The notes beneath the pieces were generated by a model. It was not told the DNA's origin, searched no databases, and saw only the letters and a program-made list of their open reading frames with translations. Source: Roseicyclus persicicus (GTDB taxonomy: Bacteria; Pseudomonadota; Alphaproteobacteria; Rhodobacterales; Rhodobacteraceae). From it: a stretch of DNA of 64,000 nt. The stretch lies in the NCBI RefSeq assembly GCF_012395815.1, contig NZ_JAAZQQ010000002.1:62001-126000 (forward strand), in the 5' to 3' direction. This document shows, piece by piece, positions 16,818 to 23,883 of this stretch (positions within the stretch are counted from its first letter, which is position 1; each line of letters opens with the position of its first letter). The position numbers and the translations under genes were made by a program.

Positions 16818-17473
16818 GGCGGCCCCAGCCGGTAGCCCATGCCGCGCACCGTCTCGATCACCGCGGCACCCAGCTTCTTGCGCAGCCGGCTGACATGGAC
16901 CTCGATGGTGTTGCTCTCGACCTCGGCGTCGAAGGCATAGAGCTTGTCCTCCAGCTGCGCCTTGGACAGCAGTTGCCCGGGCCGCGCCAGCAGCGTCTCG
17001 AACAGCGCCCATTCGCGCGCGGTCAGGGTCACGGGCCGGCCGTCGCGGCGGAGGCTGCGGGCGGCGAGGTCGATCTCGAGCGCGCCGTGGCGGACGATGG
17101 GGTTGGGGTTGCCGCTGTAGCGCCGCGCGACCGACCCGATCCGCGCCGACAGCTCGGCCAGGTCGAAGGGCTTGACCAGGTAGTCGTCGGCGCCCGCGTT
17201 CAGCCCCTCGATCCGGTCCGACACCTGGTCGAGCGCGGTCAGGATGATGACGGGCGTCACGTCGCCCCGCGCCCTGAGCGCCTTGAGAAAGCCGATCCCG
17301 CGCCCGTCGGGCAGCATCAGGTCCAGCAGCACGAGGTCATAGGCCGCGCCCCGGATCGCGTCGCCCGCCGCGTCCAGCCGCGTGACCCAGTCCACCGACT
17401 GGCCGTCGCCCGCGATCTGGTCGCGCACGGCGGTGCCCAGCGTGGTGTCGTCCTCGATCAGCAGGATGCGCAT
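16814..17473 (-). CDS. OmpR/QseB-family response regulator
   Basis: 219 residues. The receiver domain carries the acidic pair (IEDD), phospho-acceptor Asp51 in LLDLMLPDG and the LVKPF lysine. The C-terminal winged-helix OmpR domain (about 125-219) has the segments LTAREWALFETLLARPGQLLSK and NTIEVHVSRLRKKLGAAVIETVRGMGYRL, typical of the QseB/PmrA/TctD branch. It is translationally coupled to the kinase. The intergenic region before it contains two 19-base boxes with 11-bp periodic repeats that fit this class of DNA-binding domain, so autoregulation and control of the divergent genes are likely. Confidence 0.94.
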   Translation of the reverse strand: MRILLIEDDTTLGTAVRDQIAGDGQSVDWVTRLDAAGDAIRGAAYDLVLLDLMLPDGRGIGFLKALRARGDVTPVIILTALDQVSDRIEGLNAGADDYLVKPFDLAELSARIGSVARRYSGNPNPIVRHGALEIDLAARSLRRDGRPVTLTAREWALFETLLARPGQLLSKAQLEDKLYAFDAEVESNTIEVHVSRLRKKLGAAVIETVRGMGYRLGPP

Positions 17474-17519
17474 GGCGGGTCGTCCCGGTGGTCTTGTCCC
17501 CGGCCTTGGTAGGGGGCCG

Positions 17520-17572
17520 GCCTGACGCGAGGCTGACGCGGTTTCCCGTCGGGCTTCAGGCTCCCGTCAGGC
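17520..17572. promoter_or_regulatory. Pair of inverted response-regulator-type boxes
   Basis: Box 1 (17520-17538, plus strand) is GCCTGACGCGAGGCTGACG. Box 2 (17554-17572, minus strand) is GCCTGACGGGAGCCTGAAG. The two match at 16 of 19 positions, and each contains an internal direct repeat with an 11-bp period (CCTGA/GCTGA), the layout bound by OmpR/PmrA-class regulators. They sit between the divergent response-regulator and PepSY genes. Confidence 0.6.
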
Positions 17573-17621
17573 TGGCGGTGCATCCCTGTCCCCGAGCTTG
17601 CCATGACACGGAGTTTGGACG

Positions 17622-17939
17622 ATGCGACCCACCCTTGCAATTCTGACGGCCCTTCTGATCCTGCCCGCCGGGATGGCGCTGGCCGATGACGACGACTGTC
17701 GCGTGCCGATGGCCGACTGGCAACCGCGCGAGGCGGTGCTGGCGCTGGCCGGGACCAACGGCTGGCAGGTGGACGATCTCGAGGTCGACGACGGCTGCTA
17801 CGAGATCGAGGGCCGCGACGCCGACGGGCGCCGCATCGAGGTCACGCTGCACCCCGCCACGCTGGCCCTGATCGAGCTGGAGTACGAGGACGGCGAGGAC
17901 CGCCCCCGCAGCGACAAGGGGGAGCGCGCCGATGACTGA
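17622..17939 (+). CDS. Exported PepSY-domain protein
   Basis: 105 residues. A Sec signal peptide (1-21, ending GMALA) is followed by an acidic DDDD stretch and one PepSY domain: WQPREAVLALAGTNGWQVDDLEVDDGCYEIEG, then RRIEVTLHPATLALIELE. It ends in an acidic tail. PepSY proteins of this size are often regulated by adjacent two-component systems and accompany cytochrome b561 proteins. The next gene starts inside its last codons (8-base overlap), so the two are co-translated. Two cysteines (in DDCRVP and DDGCYE) could form a disulfide. Confidence 0.88.
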   Translation: MRPTLAILTALLILPAGMALADDDDCRVPMADWQPREAVLALAGTNGWQVDDLEVDDGCYEIEGRDADGRRIEVTLHPATLALIELEYEDGEDRPRSDKGERADD

Positions 17940-18600
17940 CACGATGGCCGACCCCGCGGCCGCCCCCGCCGCCACCATCCGGGTCTGGGACCCGCTGGTG
18001 CGGGTGTTCCACTGGGGTCTCGTGGCCGCCTTCGCCGTCGCGTGGGTCAGCGCCGAGGAGATGCAGCCGCTGCACGAGGTCGCCGGCTATGCCGTCGCCG
18101 CGCTGGTCGCGTTCCGCGTCGTCTGGGGCCTCGTGGGCAGCCGCTACGCCCGCTTTGCCCAGTTCCTGCGCGGCCCGCGCGCCACGCTGTCCTACCTCGG
18201 CGACATGGCCCATGGCCGCGAGCGCCGTTACCTCGGCCACAACCCGGCCGGGGCGGCGATGATCGTGGCGCTGCTCGTCACGCTGTCGGGCACCGCCTTG
18301 ACCGGCTGGCTGATGGCCGAGCCCGACCGCGTCGCGCTGCTGCCGGCCCTGCCGCAGATCGTGACGCCCGCCTTCGCCGACGAGGACGGCGACGAGGAGC
18401 ATGGCGAGCGCGAGGGGGCCGGGGTCATGGGCGAGGAGGGGCTGGAGGAGCTGCACGAGACCTTCGCCAACCTGATGCTGCTGCTGATCGTGCTGCATGT
18501 GGGTGGCGTGGTGCTGGCCTCGATCCGCCACCACGAGAACCTGCCGCGCGCCATGGTCACCGGCGACAAGCGCGCCCCCGGTCCCGGCGACATCGCCTGA
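17932..18600 (+). CDS. Cytochrome b561-type membrane cytochrome
   Basis: 222 residues with four membrane helices. It matches the bacterial cytochrome b/b561 family: VWDPLVRVFHWGLV with the first heme His, HEVAGYAVAALVAFRVVWGLVGSRYARF, and a last helix with LHETFANLMLLLIVLHVGGV carrying two more His. The family shuttles electrons through the inner membrane. Between helices 3 and 4 lies an unusual acidic loop (FADEDGDEEHGEREGAG). The gene is coupled to the PepSY gene and divergent from the two-component system. The electron partner is unknown. Confidence 0.9.
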   Translation: MTDTMADPAAAPAATIRVWDPLVRVFHWGLVAAFAVAWVSAEEMQPLHEVAGYAVAALVAFRVVWGLVGSRYARFAQFLRGPRATLSYLGDMAHGRERRYLGHNPAGAAMIVALLVTLSGTALTGWLMAEPDRVALLPALPQIVTPAFADEDGDEEHGEREGAGVMGEEGLEELHETFANLMLLLIVLHVGGVVLASIRHHENLPRAMVTGDKRAPGPGDIA

Positions 18601-18645
18601 CCGCATCCCGCGTCCCCAAGGCCGACTGTCCCTTCGGCCGCACCT

Positions 18646-18677
18646 GGCCCCGCCGCTCCGCCGGCGGGGCCTTTTTT
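18646..18677 (+). terminator. Rho-independent terminator after the cytochrome b561 gene
   Basis: GGCCCCGCCG (18646-18655) pairs with CGGCGGGGCC (18662-18671) across a 6-base loop, followed directly by TTTTTT (18672-18677). It is a strong canonical terminator. Confidence 0.9.
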
Positions 18678-18761
18678 CCGTCGTCCTTTCCCCGTTTGCC
18701 GCGCGGCCCCGCCGCCCCTACACTCCGGCCCGTCCCCCGCGCGCATCCGAAAGGTTCCCGC

Positions 18762-19382
18762 ATGACCGGCACCGCCAGACCCGCCGCCCCCGACCCGAGC
18801 GAGGCCGAGGGTGAACGCCTCGAGGCCGCCATCGGGCGCAAGGTGCGCGCGCTGCGGCAGGGGCTGGACGTGACGCTGGCCGACCTCGCGCGGTCCTCGG
18901 ACCTGTCGGTGGGGATGCTGTCCAAGATCGAGAACGGCCAGACCTCGCCGTCGCTGAGCACGCTCAAGGCGCTGGCGCAGGCGCTGAACGTGCCGATCTC
19001 GATGTTCTTCCAGGATTTCGAGGAGCGGCGCGATTGCAGCTACGTGCCGGCGGGGCAGGGGGTGCGGATCGACCGGCGGGGGACCAAGGCGGGGCATGTC
19101 TACGAGCTGCTGGGCCATTCGCTGCGGTCCGCGACCAAGATCGAGCCGTTCCTCATCACCATCGCCGAGGGCGGCGCGCCCCACGTCACCTTCCAGCACC
19201 CCGGGCACGAGTTCATCTACATGCTGTCGGGCCGCGTCACCTACCGGCACGGCGACCAGTCCTACGACCTCGCGCCTGGCGATGCGCTGTTCTTCGACGC
19301 GCTCGCCCCGCATGGCCCCGAGGTCTTCCCCGAGCTGCCCGCGCGCTACCTGTCGATCATCGTCACCCCGCCGCCGGAATGA
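18762..19382 (+). CDS. XRE-family regulator with cupin domain
   Basis: 206 residues. An N-terminal Cro/XRE helix-turn-helix (about 25-80: IGRKVRALRQGLDVTLADLARSS, then MLSKIENGQTSPSLSTLKALAQAL) is joined to a C-terminal cupin barrel (HPGHEFIYMLSGRVTY; GDALFFDALAPHGPE). Such proteins usually bind a small metabolite or metal in the cupin and act on neighbouring catabolic genes. It lies 91 bases upstream of the mgsABC-gmaS cluster on the same strand, with a palindrome and promoter in between, so it probably controls that cluster in response to an amine or glutamate derivative (inference). Confidence 0.9.
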   Translation: MTGTARPAAPDPSEAEGERLEAAIGRKVRALRQGLDVTLADLARSSDLSVGMLSKIENGQTSPSLSTLKALAQALNVPISMFFQDFEERRDCSYVPAGQGVRIDRRGTKAGHVYELLGHSLRSATKIEPFLITIAEGGAPHVTFQHPGHEFIYMLSGRVTYRHGDQSYDLAPGDALFFDALAPHGPEVFPELPARYLSIIVTPPPE

Positions 19383-19386
19383 CGGA

Positions 19387-19405
19387 ATTTTCCTGTCAGG
19401 AAAAT
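19387..19405. promoter_or_regulatory. Palindromic candidate operator of the mgs cluster
   Basis: ATTTTCCT (19387-19394), GTC, AGGAAAAT (19398-19405) is a perfect 8-bp inverted repeat, AT-rich against a GC-rich background. It ends 13 bases before a TTGACA -35 element. It may bind the upstream XRE-cupin regulator. It could also serve as a weak hairpin after that gene, but no T-run follows. Confidence 0.5.
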
Positions 19406-19418
19406 ATTTCCACTCCTG

Positions 19419-19447
19419 TTGACAGCCCTTCGGCCCCGGCGCATCTT
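19419..19447 (+). promoter_or_regulatory. Predicted sigma70-type promoter of mgsABC-gmaS
   Basis: A perfect TTGACA (-35, 19419-19424), a 17-base spacer, and CATCTT (-10, 19442-19447). The mgsA start codon is 26 bases downstream of the -10. The -10 is weak, suggesting dependence on an activator. Confidence 0.45.
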
Positions 19448-19473
19448 GCGCCGCAGGCACCGGAGGGTTGGGC

Positions 19474-20382
19474 ATGTGTGGAATCGTCGGGCTGTTCCTG
19501 AAGGACGAGGCGCTGTTTCCGCGCCTGGGCGCGCTGATGGCGCCGATGCTGGCCGAGATGACGGAGCGCGGCCCCGACAGCGCGGGCTTCGCCATCTACC
19601 GTGACGGCCCGCCCCTGCCGACGCTGTCCTGCCTTGCCGCCCCCGGCTTCGACTGGGACGCCGCCGCGGCGCATCTGGCGCAGGCGACGGGCGCGCCCGT
19701 CACCGTCGAGACCATCTCGGACCACGCTTTGCTGCGCGTTGGCTCCGACCTGCGCACGGCGCGGGCGACGCTGATCGCGGCCTTCCCGCAGGTGAACGTG
19801 CTGGCCTCGGGCGAGGCGATCGAGATCTTCAAGGGCATCGGCGACCCGATGGCGGTGGCGCGCACCTTCGGCCTCGAGGGCCGCTCGGGCACCCACGGCA
19901 TCGCCCACACCCGCATGGCGACCGAAAGCGCCGTGACGACGGCGGGCTCGCACCCGTTCTCGACAGGGCCCGACACCTGCCTTGTCCACAACGGGTCGCT
20001 GTCCAACCACTTCCTCCTGCGCAGCTTCCTCGAGGCGCGGGGCGAGACGCTCCAGACCGAGAACGACAGCGAGGTGGCCGCCGCCTTCCTGTCCTGGCGG
20101 ATGCGCGAGGGCGACACGCTGGACCAGGCGCTGGCCGCCGCGCTGAAGCGGCTCGACGGGTTCTACACGCTGACCATCGGCACCCGCGACGGGTTCGCGG
20201 TGCTGCGCGACCCCATCGCCTGCAAGCCCGCCGTGCTGGCCGAGACCGACCAATGGGTGGCCATGGCGAGCGAGTTCCGCGCCATCGCGCCGCTGCCGGG
20301 GGTGGAGAACGCGCGCATCTGGGAACCGGAGCCCGGCACCATCTACAGCTGGGGCCGCGACGGGATGAGGGCCGCCGCATGA
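19474..20382 (+). CDS. mgsA: Class II glutamine amidotransferase (GlxB/MgsA type)
   Basis: 302 residues; the amidotransferase subunit of an N-methylglutamate synthase or GlxBCD-type glutamate-synthase-like enzyme. It starts MCGIVGLFL, where Cys2 becomes the N-terminal nucleophile after Met removal, so ATG 19474 with GGAGGG upstream is the only sensible start. Other PurF-type features are RGPDSAGFAIY, HTRMATESAV and VHNGSLSNH. It is followed with a 4-base overlap by the GXGXG subunit. Glutamine-derived ammonia or the gamma-glutamyl donor is passed to the FMN subunit. The symbol is by analogy with methylamine-pathway operons; glxB is the alternative name. Confidence 0.85.
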   Translation: MCGIVGLFLKDEALFPRLGALMAPMLAEMTERGPDSAGFAIYRDGPPLPTLSCLAAPGFDWDAAAAHLAQATGAPVTVETISDHALLRVGSDLRTARATLIAAFPQVNVLASGEAIEIFKGIGDPMAVARTFGLEGRSGTHGIAHTRMATESAVTTAGSHPFSTGPDTCLVHNGSLSNHFLLRSFLEARGETLQTENDSEVAAAFLSWRMREGDTLDQALAAALKRLDGFYTLTIGTRDGFAVLRDPIACKPAVLAETDQWVAMASEFRAIAPLPGVENARIWEPEPGTIYSWGRDGMRAAA

Positions 20383-21074
20383 CAACCGCGACGATGACCA
20401 ACACGGGCGTGCTCGACCTGTCCGCGCTCAGCCTGCGCGAGGCGAACGAGACGCTGCAGGCCGCGACCGAGGGGGCGTTTACCATCGTCAACCCCGGCGG
20501 GCGCCACGCCATCGCCTGCGGGCTGGAGCACCCGGTGTCCGTCACCATCGAGGGGCACACCGGCTATTACTGCGCCGGCATGAACAAGAACGCCGACGTC
20601 ACCATCCGCGGCAATGCGGGCACCGGGCTGGCCGAGAACATCATGTCGGGCACCGTCCGCGTCACCGGCGACGCGAGCCAGGCCGCGGGCGCGACGGGCC
20701 ATGGCGGCCTTGTGGTGATCGAGGGCAACGCGTCGGCGCGCTGCGGCATCTCGATGAAGGGCGTCGACATCGTCGTCGGCGGCAATGTCGGACACATGTC
20801 GGCCTTCATGGCGCAGGCGGGCAACCTCGTGGTGCTGGGCGACGCGGGCGAGGACCTCGGCGATTCGATCTACGAGGCGCGGCTGTTCGTGCGGGGCACT
20901 GTCGCCCGCCTCGGCACCGACTGCGTGGAAAAGGAGATGCGGCCGGAGCATCTGGCCTTCCTCGCCGACATCCTCAAGCGGGCGGGCATGGACGCGGACC
21001 CGAGGGATTTCCGCCGCTACGGCTCGGCCCGGACGCTCTATCATTTCAAGATCGACAATGCCGGCGCCTACTGA
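20379..21074 (+). CDS. mgsB: GXGXG-domain subunit (GlxC/MgsB type)
   Basis: 231 residues, corresponding to the beta-helix C-terminal domain of the glutamate synthase large subunit expressed as a separate protein. The repeated turns are visible as GHTGYYCAGMNKNADVTIRGNAGTG, GTVRVTGDASQAAGATGHGG and VIEGNASARCGISMKGVDIVVGGNVG. The start ATG (20379) overlaps the mgsA stop (ATGA). In N-methylglutamate synthase this part is structural and supports ammonia or donor transfer between the amidotransferase and FMN subunits. Confidence 0.87.
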   Translation: MTTATMTNTGVLDLSALSLREANETLQAATEGAFTIVNPGGRHAIACGLEHPVSVTIEGHTGYYCAGMNKNADVTIRGNAGTGLAENIMSGTVRVTGDASQAAGATGHGGLVVIEGNASARCGISMKGVDIVVGGNVGHMSAFMAQAGNLVVLGDAGEDLGDSIYEARLFVRGTVARLGTDCVEKEMRPEHLAFLADILKRAGMDADPRDFRRYGSARTLYHFKIDNAGAY

Positions 21075-21095
21075 CCGCCGCGGGGGACCAACACG

Positions 21096-22442
21096 ATGAC
21101 CGACCAGTCTAACCCGCCGCCGAAGGCCCCGCCGCGCACCGTGCCGGTGAAATCGGCCACCTTCGACGACGTCACCCTGTCCGAGATCCGCCGCGCGGCG
21201 GCGACCGGCATCTACGACATCCGCGGCGGCGGCGCGAAGCGGCACCTGCCGCATTTCGACGACCTCCTGTTCCTCGGCGCGTCCATGTCGCGCTACCCGC
21301 TGGAGGGCTACCGCGAGAAATGCGGGACCGAGGTGGTGATCGGCGCGCGCCACGCGAAGAACCCGATCATTCTGAAGACCCCCATCACCATCGCCGGCAT
21401 GTCCTTCGGCTCCTTGTCCGCGCAGGCCAAGGAGGCGCTGGGCCGGGGGGCCAACGCGGCGGGGACCAGCACCACCACGGGGGACGGCGGCATGACGCCG
21501 GAGGAGCGGGAGCATTCCAACCTGCTCGTCTACCAGCTCCTGCCGTCGCGCTACGGGATGAACCCCGACGACCTGCGCAAGGCCGACGCGATCGAGGTGG
21601 TGGTGGGGCAGGGCGCCAAGCCCGGCGGGGGCGGGATGCTCCTTGGCCAGAAGATCAGCGAGCGCGTGGCCAAGATGCGCACCCTGCCCGAGGGGATCGA
21701 CCAGCGCAGCGCCTGCCGCCACCCCGACTGGACCGGGCCGGACGACCTGGAAATCAAGATCCAGGAACTGCGCGAGATCACCGGCTGGCGCGTGCCGATC
21801 TACATCAAGGTCGGCGCGTCACGGCCCTATTACGACGTGGCGCTGGCCGTGAAGGCGGGCGCCGACGCCGTGGTGCTGGACGGGATGCAGGGCGGCACGG
21901 CGGCGACGCAGAACGTGTTCATCGAGCATGTCGGCATCCCGACGCTGGCCGCGATCCGGCCGGCCGTGCAGGCGCTGAAGGATCTGGGTATGCACCGCAC
22001 GGTGCAGCTGATCGTGTCGGGCGGCATCCGCAACGGCGCCGATGTCGCCAAGGCGCTGGCGCTGGGCGCCGACGCGGTGTCGATCGGCACCGCCGCGTTG
22101 GTGGCGCTGGGCGACAATGACCCGGTGTGGGAGGACGAATACCGCGCGCTCGGCACCACGGCGGGCGCCTACGACGACTGGCACGAGGGCAACGACCCCG
22201 CCGGCATCACCACGCAGAACCCCGCGCTTGCCGCCCGGCTCGACCCGGTCGCGGCGGGGCGCAGGCTCGCCAACTACCTCAACGTCATGACGCTGGAGCT
22301 GCAGACCATCGCGCGCGCCTGCGGGAAAAGCCACGTCCTCAACCTCGAGCCCGAGGACCTCGTGGCGCTGACGGTCGAGGCGGCGGCGATGGCGGGCGTG
22401 CCGCTGGCCGGCACGAGCTGGATACCGGGCCGGCCGGACTGA
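21096..22442 (+). CDS. mgsC: FMN-binding glutamate synthase-like subunit (GlxD/MgsC type)
   Basis: 448 residues; the FMN/Fe-S synthase domain of glutamate synthase as a separate protein. Features include ITIAGMSFGSLSAQAKEALGRGA, a GDGGMTPEERE loop, the QGAKPGGGGMLLG segment, KVGASRPYYDVALAVKAGADAVVLDG, and the phosphate-binding SGGIRNGADVAKALALGADAVSIG. It probably catalyses the final glutamate or N-methylglutamate forming step with its two partner subunits. It begins 21 bases after mgsB. The C-terminus has a single Cys (IARACGK), fewer than the 3Fe-4S cluster of classical GltB needs. Confidence 0.87.
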   Translation: MTDQSNPPPKAPPRTVPVKSATFDDVTLSEIRRAAATGIYDIRGGGAKRHLPHFDDLLFLGASMSRYPLEGYREKCGTEVVIGARHAKNPIILKTPITIAGMSFGSLSAQAKEALGRGANAAGTSTTTGDGGMTPEEREHSNLLVYQLLPSRYGMNPDDLRKADAIEVVVGQGAKPGGGGMLLGQKISERVAKMRTLPEGIDQRSACRHPDWTGPDDLEIKIQELREITGWRVPIYIKVGASRPYYDVALAVKAGADAVVLDGMQGGTAATQNVFIEHVGIPTLAAIRPAVQALKDLGMHRTVQLIVSGGIRNGADVAKALALGADAVSIGTAALVALGDNDPVWEDEYRALGTTAGAYDDWHEGNDPAGITTQNPALAARLDPVAAGRRLANYLNVMTLELQTIARACGKSHVLNLEPEDLVALTVEAAAMAGVPLAGTSWIPGRPD

Positions 22443-22478
22443 CCGGCCCAAGACACAAGGACAGAACGGGGGACCGAC

Positions 22479-23774
22479 ATGACCGACCTGGCGGCAATCG
22501 CGAAAGAGAAGGGCATCCGGTTCTTCCTCATTTCCTTCACCGACCTCCTCGGCGTGCAGCGCGCCAAGCTGGCGCCGGCGCAGGCCATCGCCGACATGGC
22601 AGTCGACGGCGCGGGCTTCGCGGGCTTTGCCACCTGGCTCGACATGTCGCCCGCCGACGCCGACATCCTGGCCATCCCCGACCCCGACAGCCTGATCCAG
22701 CTGCCGTGGAAGCCCGAGGTGGGCTGGCTTGCCGCCGACGTGCATTTCCACGGCGCGCCCTTCGCCAAGGCGCCGCGCGTGGTGCTGAAATCGGTGATCG
22801 CGCGCGCCGCCGCGCAGGACATCCACATGAAGCACGGGGTGGAGTGCGAATTCTTCCTGACCACGCCCGACGGCCGCGCGATCTCGGACGCGGCCGACAC
22901 CCAGATCAAGCCCTGCTACGACCAGGACGCCCTGATGCGGCGCTACGACGTGATCGCCGAGATCGCGTCCTACATGGTCGACCTCGGCTGGGGCGCCTAC
23001 CAGAACGACCACGAGGACGCGAACGGCCAGTTCGAGATGAACTGGGCCTTCGGCGACGCGCTGCTGACCGCCGACCGCCACGCCTTCTTCAAGTTCATGG
23101 CGCGGTCGGTGGCGGAAAAGCACGGGCTGCGCGCCACCTTCATGCCCAAGCCCTTCGCCAACCTGACCGGCAACGGCTGCCACGCGCATGTGTCGCTGTG
23201 GAACGCGGCGGGCACCAACCTGTTCCCGGGCGACGGCGAGCTGGGCCTGTCGGACACCGCCTATGCCTTCCTCGGCGGGCTCATCGGCCACGCCCCGGCG
23301 CTCGCCGCCGTGCTGAACCCCACTGTGAATTCCTACAAGCGCCTGAACGCGCCGGTGACGGTCTCGGGTTCCACCTGGTCGCCCAACACGATCAGCTACG
23401 GCGGCAACAACCGCACCCACATGGTGCGCATCCCCGACCATCGCCGGATCGAGGTGCGGCTGGCCGACGGCGCCGCCAACCCCTACCTGATGCCCGCCGC
23501 GATCCTCGCCGCGGGGCTCGACGGGATCGCCACCAAGGCCGACCCGGGCCAGCGGCTGGACATCGACATGTACGTCGACGGCCACACGGTGGATGCGCCC
23601 AAGCTGCCGCTGAACCTGCTCGATGCCGTCCGGGCCTTCGAGGCCGACGAAGGCCTGCGCAATGCCCTGGGCGCCGAGGCCTCGGCCGCCTTCGCCAAGT
23701 ACAAGCGCGCCGAGTGGATGGACTACACCCGCCACCTGACCGAGTGGGAACGGCAGACCACGCTCGACTGCTGA
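22479..23774 (+). CDS. gmaS: Gamma-glutamylmethylamide synthetase / type III-like glutamine synthetase (GmaS/GlnT)
   Basis: 431 residues of the glutamine synthetase fold. It starts IAKEKGIRFFLISFTDLLGVQRAKL. The catalytic metal and nucleotide regions include VECEFFL, YQNDHEDANGQFEMNW, the TGNGCHAHVSLW motif, NPTVNSYKRLNAP, and NNRTHMVRIPDHRRIEVRLADGAANPYL. GmaS joins glutamate and methylamine with ATP; the closely related GlnT uses ammonia. Position directly after mgsABC favours GmaS, but mgdABCD (N-methylglutamate dehydrogenase) is not found in this window, so GlnT function remains possible. GGGGGA precedes the start. The next gene, icd, is 109 bases on. Confidence 0.8.
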   Translation: MTDLAAIAKEKGIRFFLISFTDLLGVQRAKLAPAQAIADMAVDGAGFAGFATWLDMSPADADILAIPDPDSLIQLPWKPEVGWLAADVHFHGAPFAKAPRVVLKSVIARAAAQDIHMKHGVECEFFLTTPDGRAISDAADTQIKPCYDQDALMRRYDVIAEIASYMVDLGWGAYQNDHEDANGQFEMNWAFGDALLTADRHAFFKFMARSVAEKHGLRATFMPKPFANLTGNGCHAHVSLWNAAGTNLFPGDGELGLSDTAYAFLGGLIGHAPALAAVLNPTVNSYKRLNAPVTVSGSTWSPNTISYGGNNRTHMVRIPDHRRIEVRLADGAANPYLMPAAILAAGLDGIATKADPGQRLDIDMYVDGHTVDAPKLPLNLLDAVRAFEADEGLRNALGAEASAAFAKYKRAEWMDYTRHLTEWERQTTLDC

Positions 23775-23826
23775 GGGCGCCCTAGCGCGGCATCTGGTCT
23801 CGCCCCGGCGACCCCGGCGCCCGTAG

Positions 23827-23838
23827 ACGTCCGGACGT
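23827..23838. promoter_or_regulatory. Palindrome upstream of icd
   Basis: ACGTCCGGACGT is a perfect 12-bp palindrome ending 45 bases before the icd start. It adjoins an AT-rich stretch containing TGTACTATCGCATACC (23841-23856), which resembles the GTATGCC-type sites near lpd, sucC and sdhC. Confidence 0.35.
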
Positions 23839-23883
23839 TTGTGTACTATCGCATACCAAACTTCCGAGACCATGGGGATCGCC

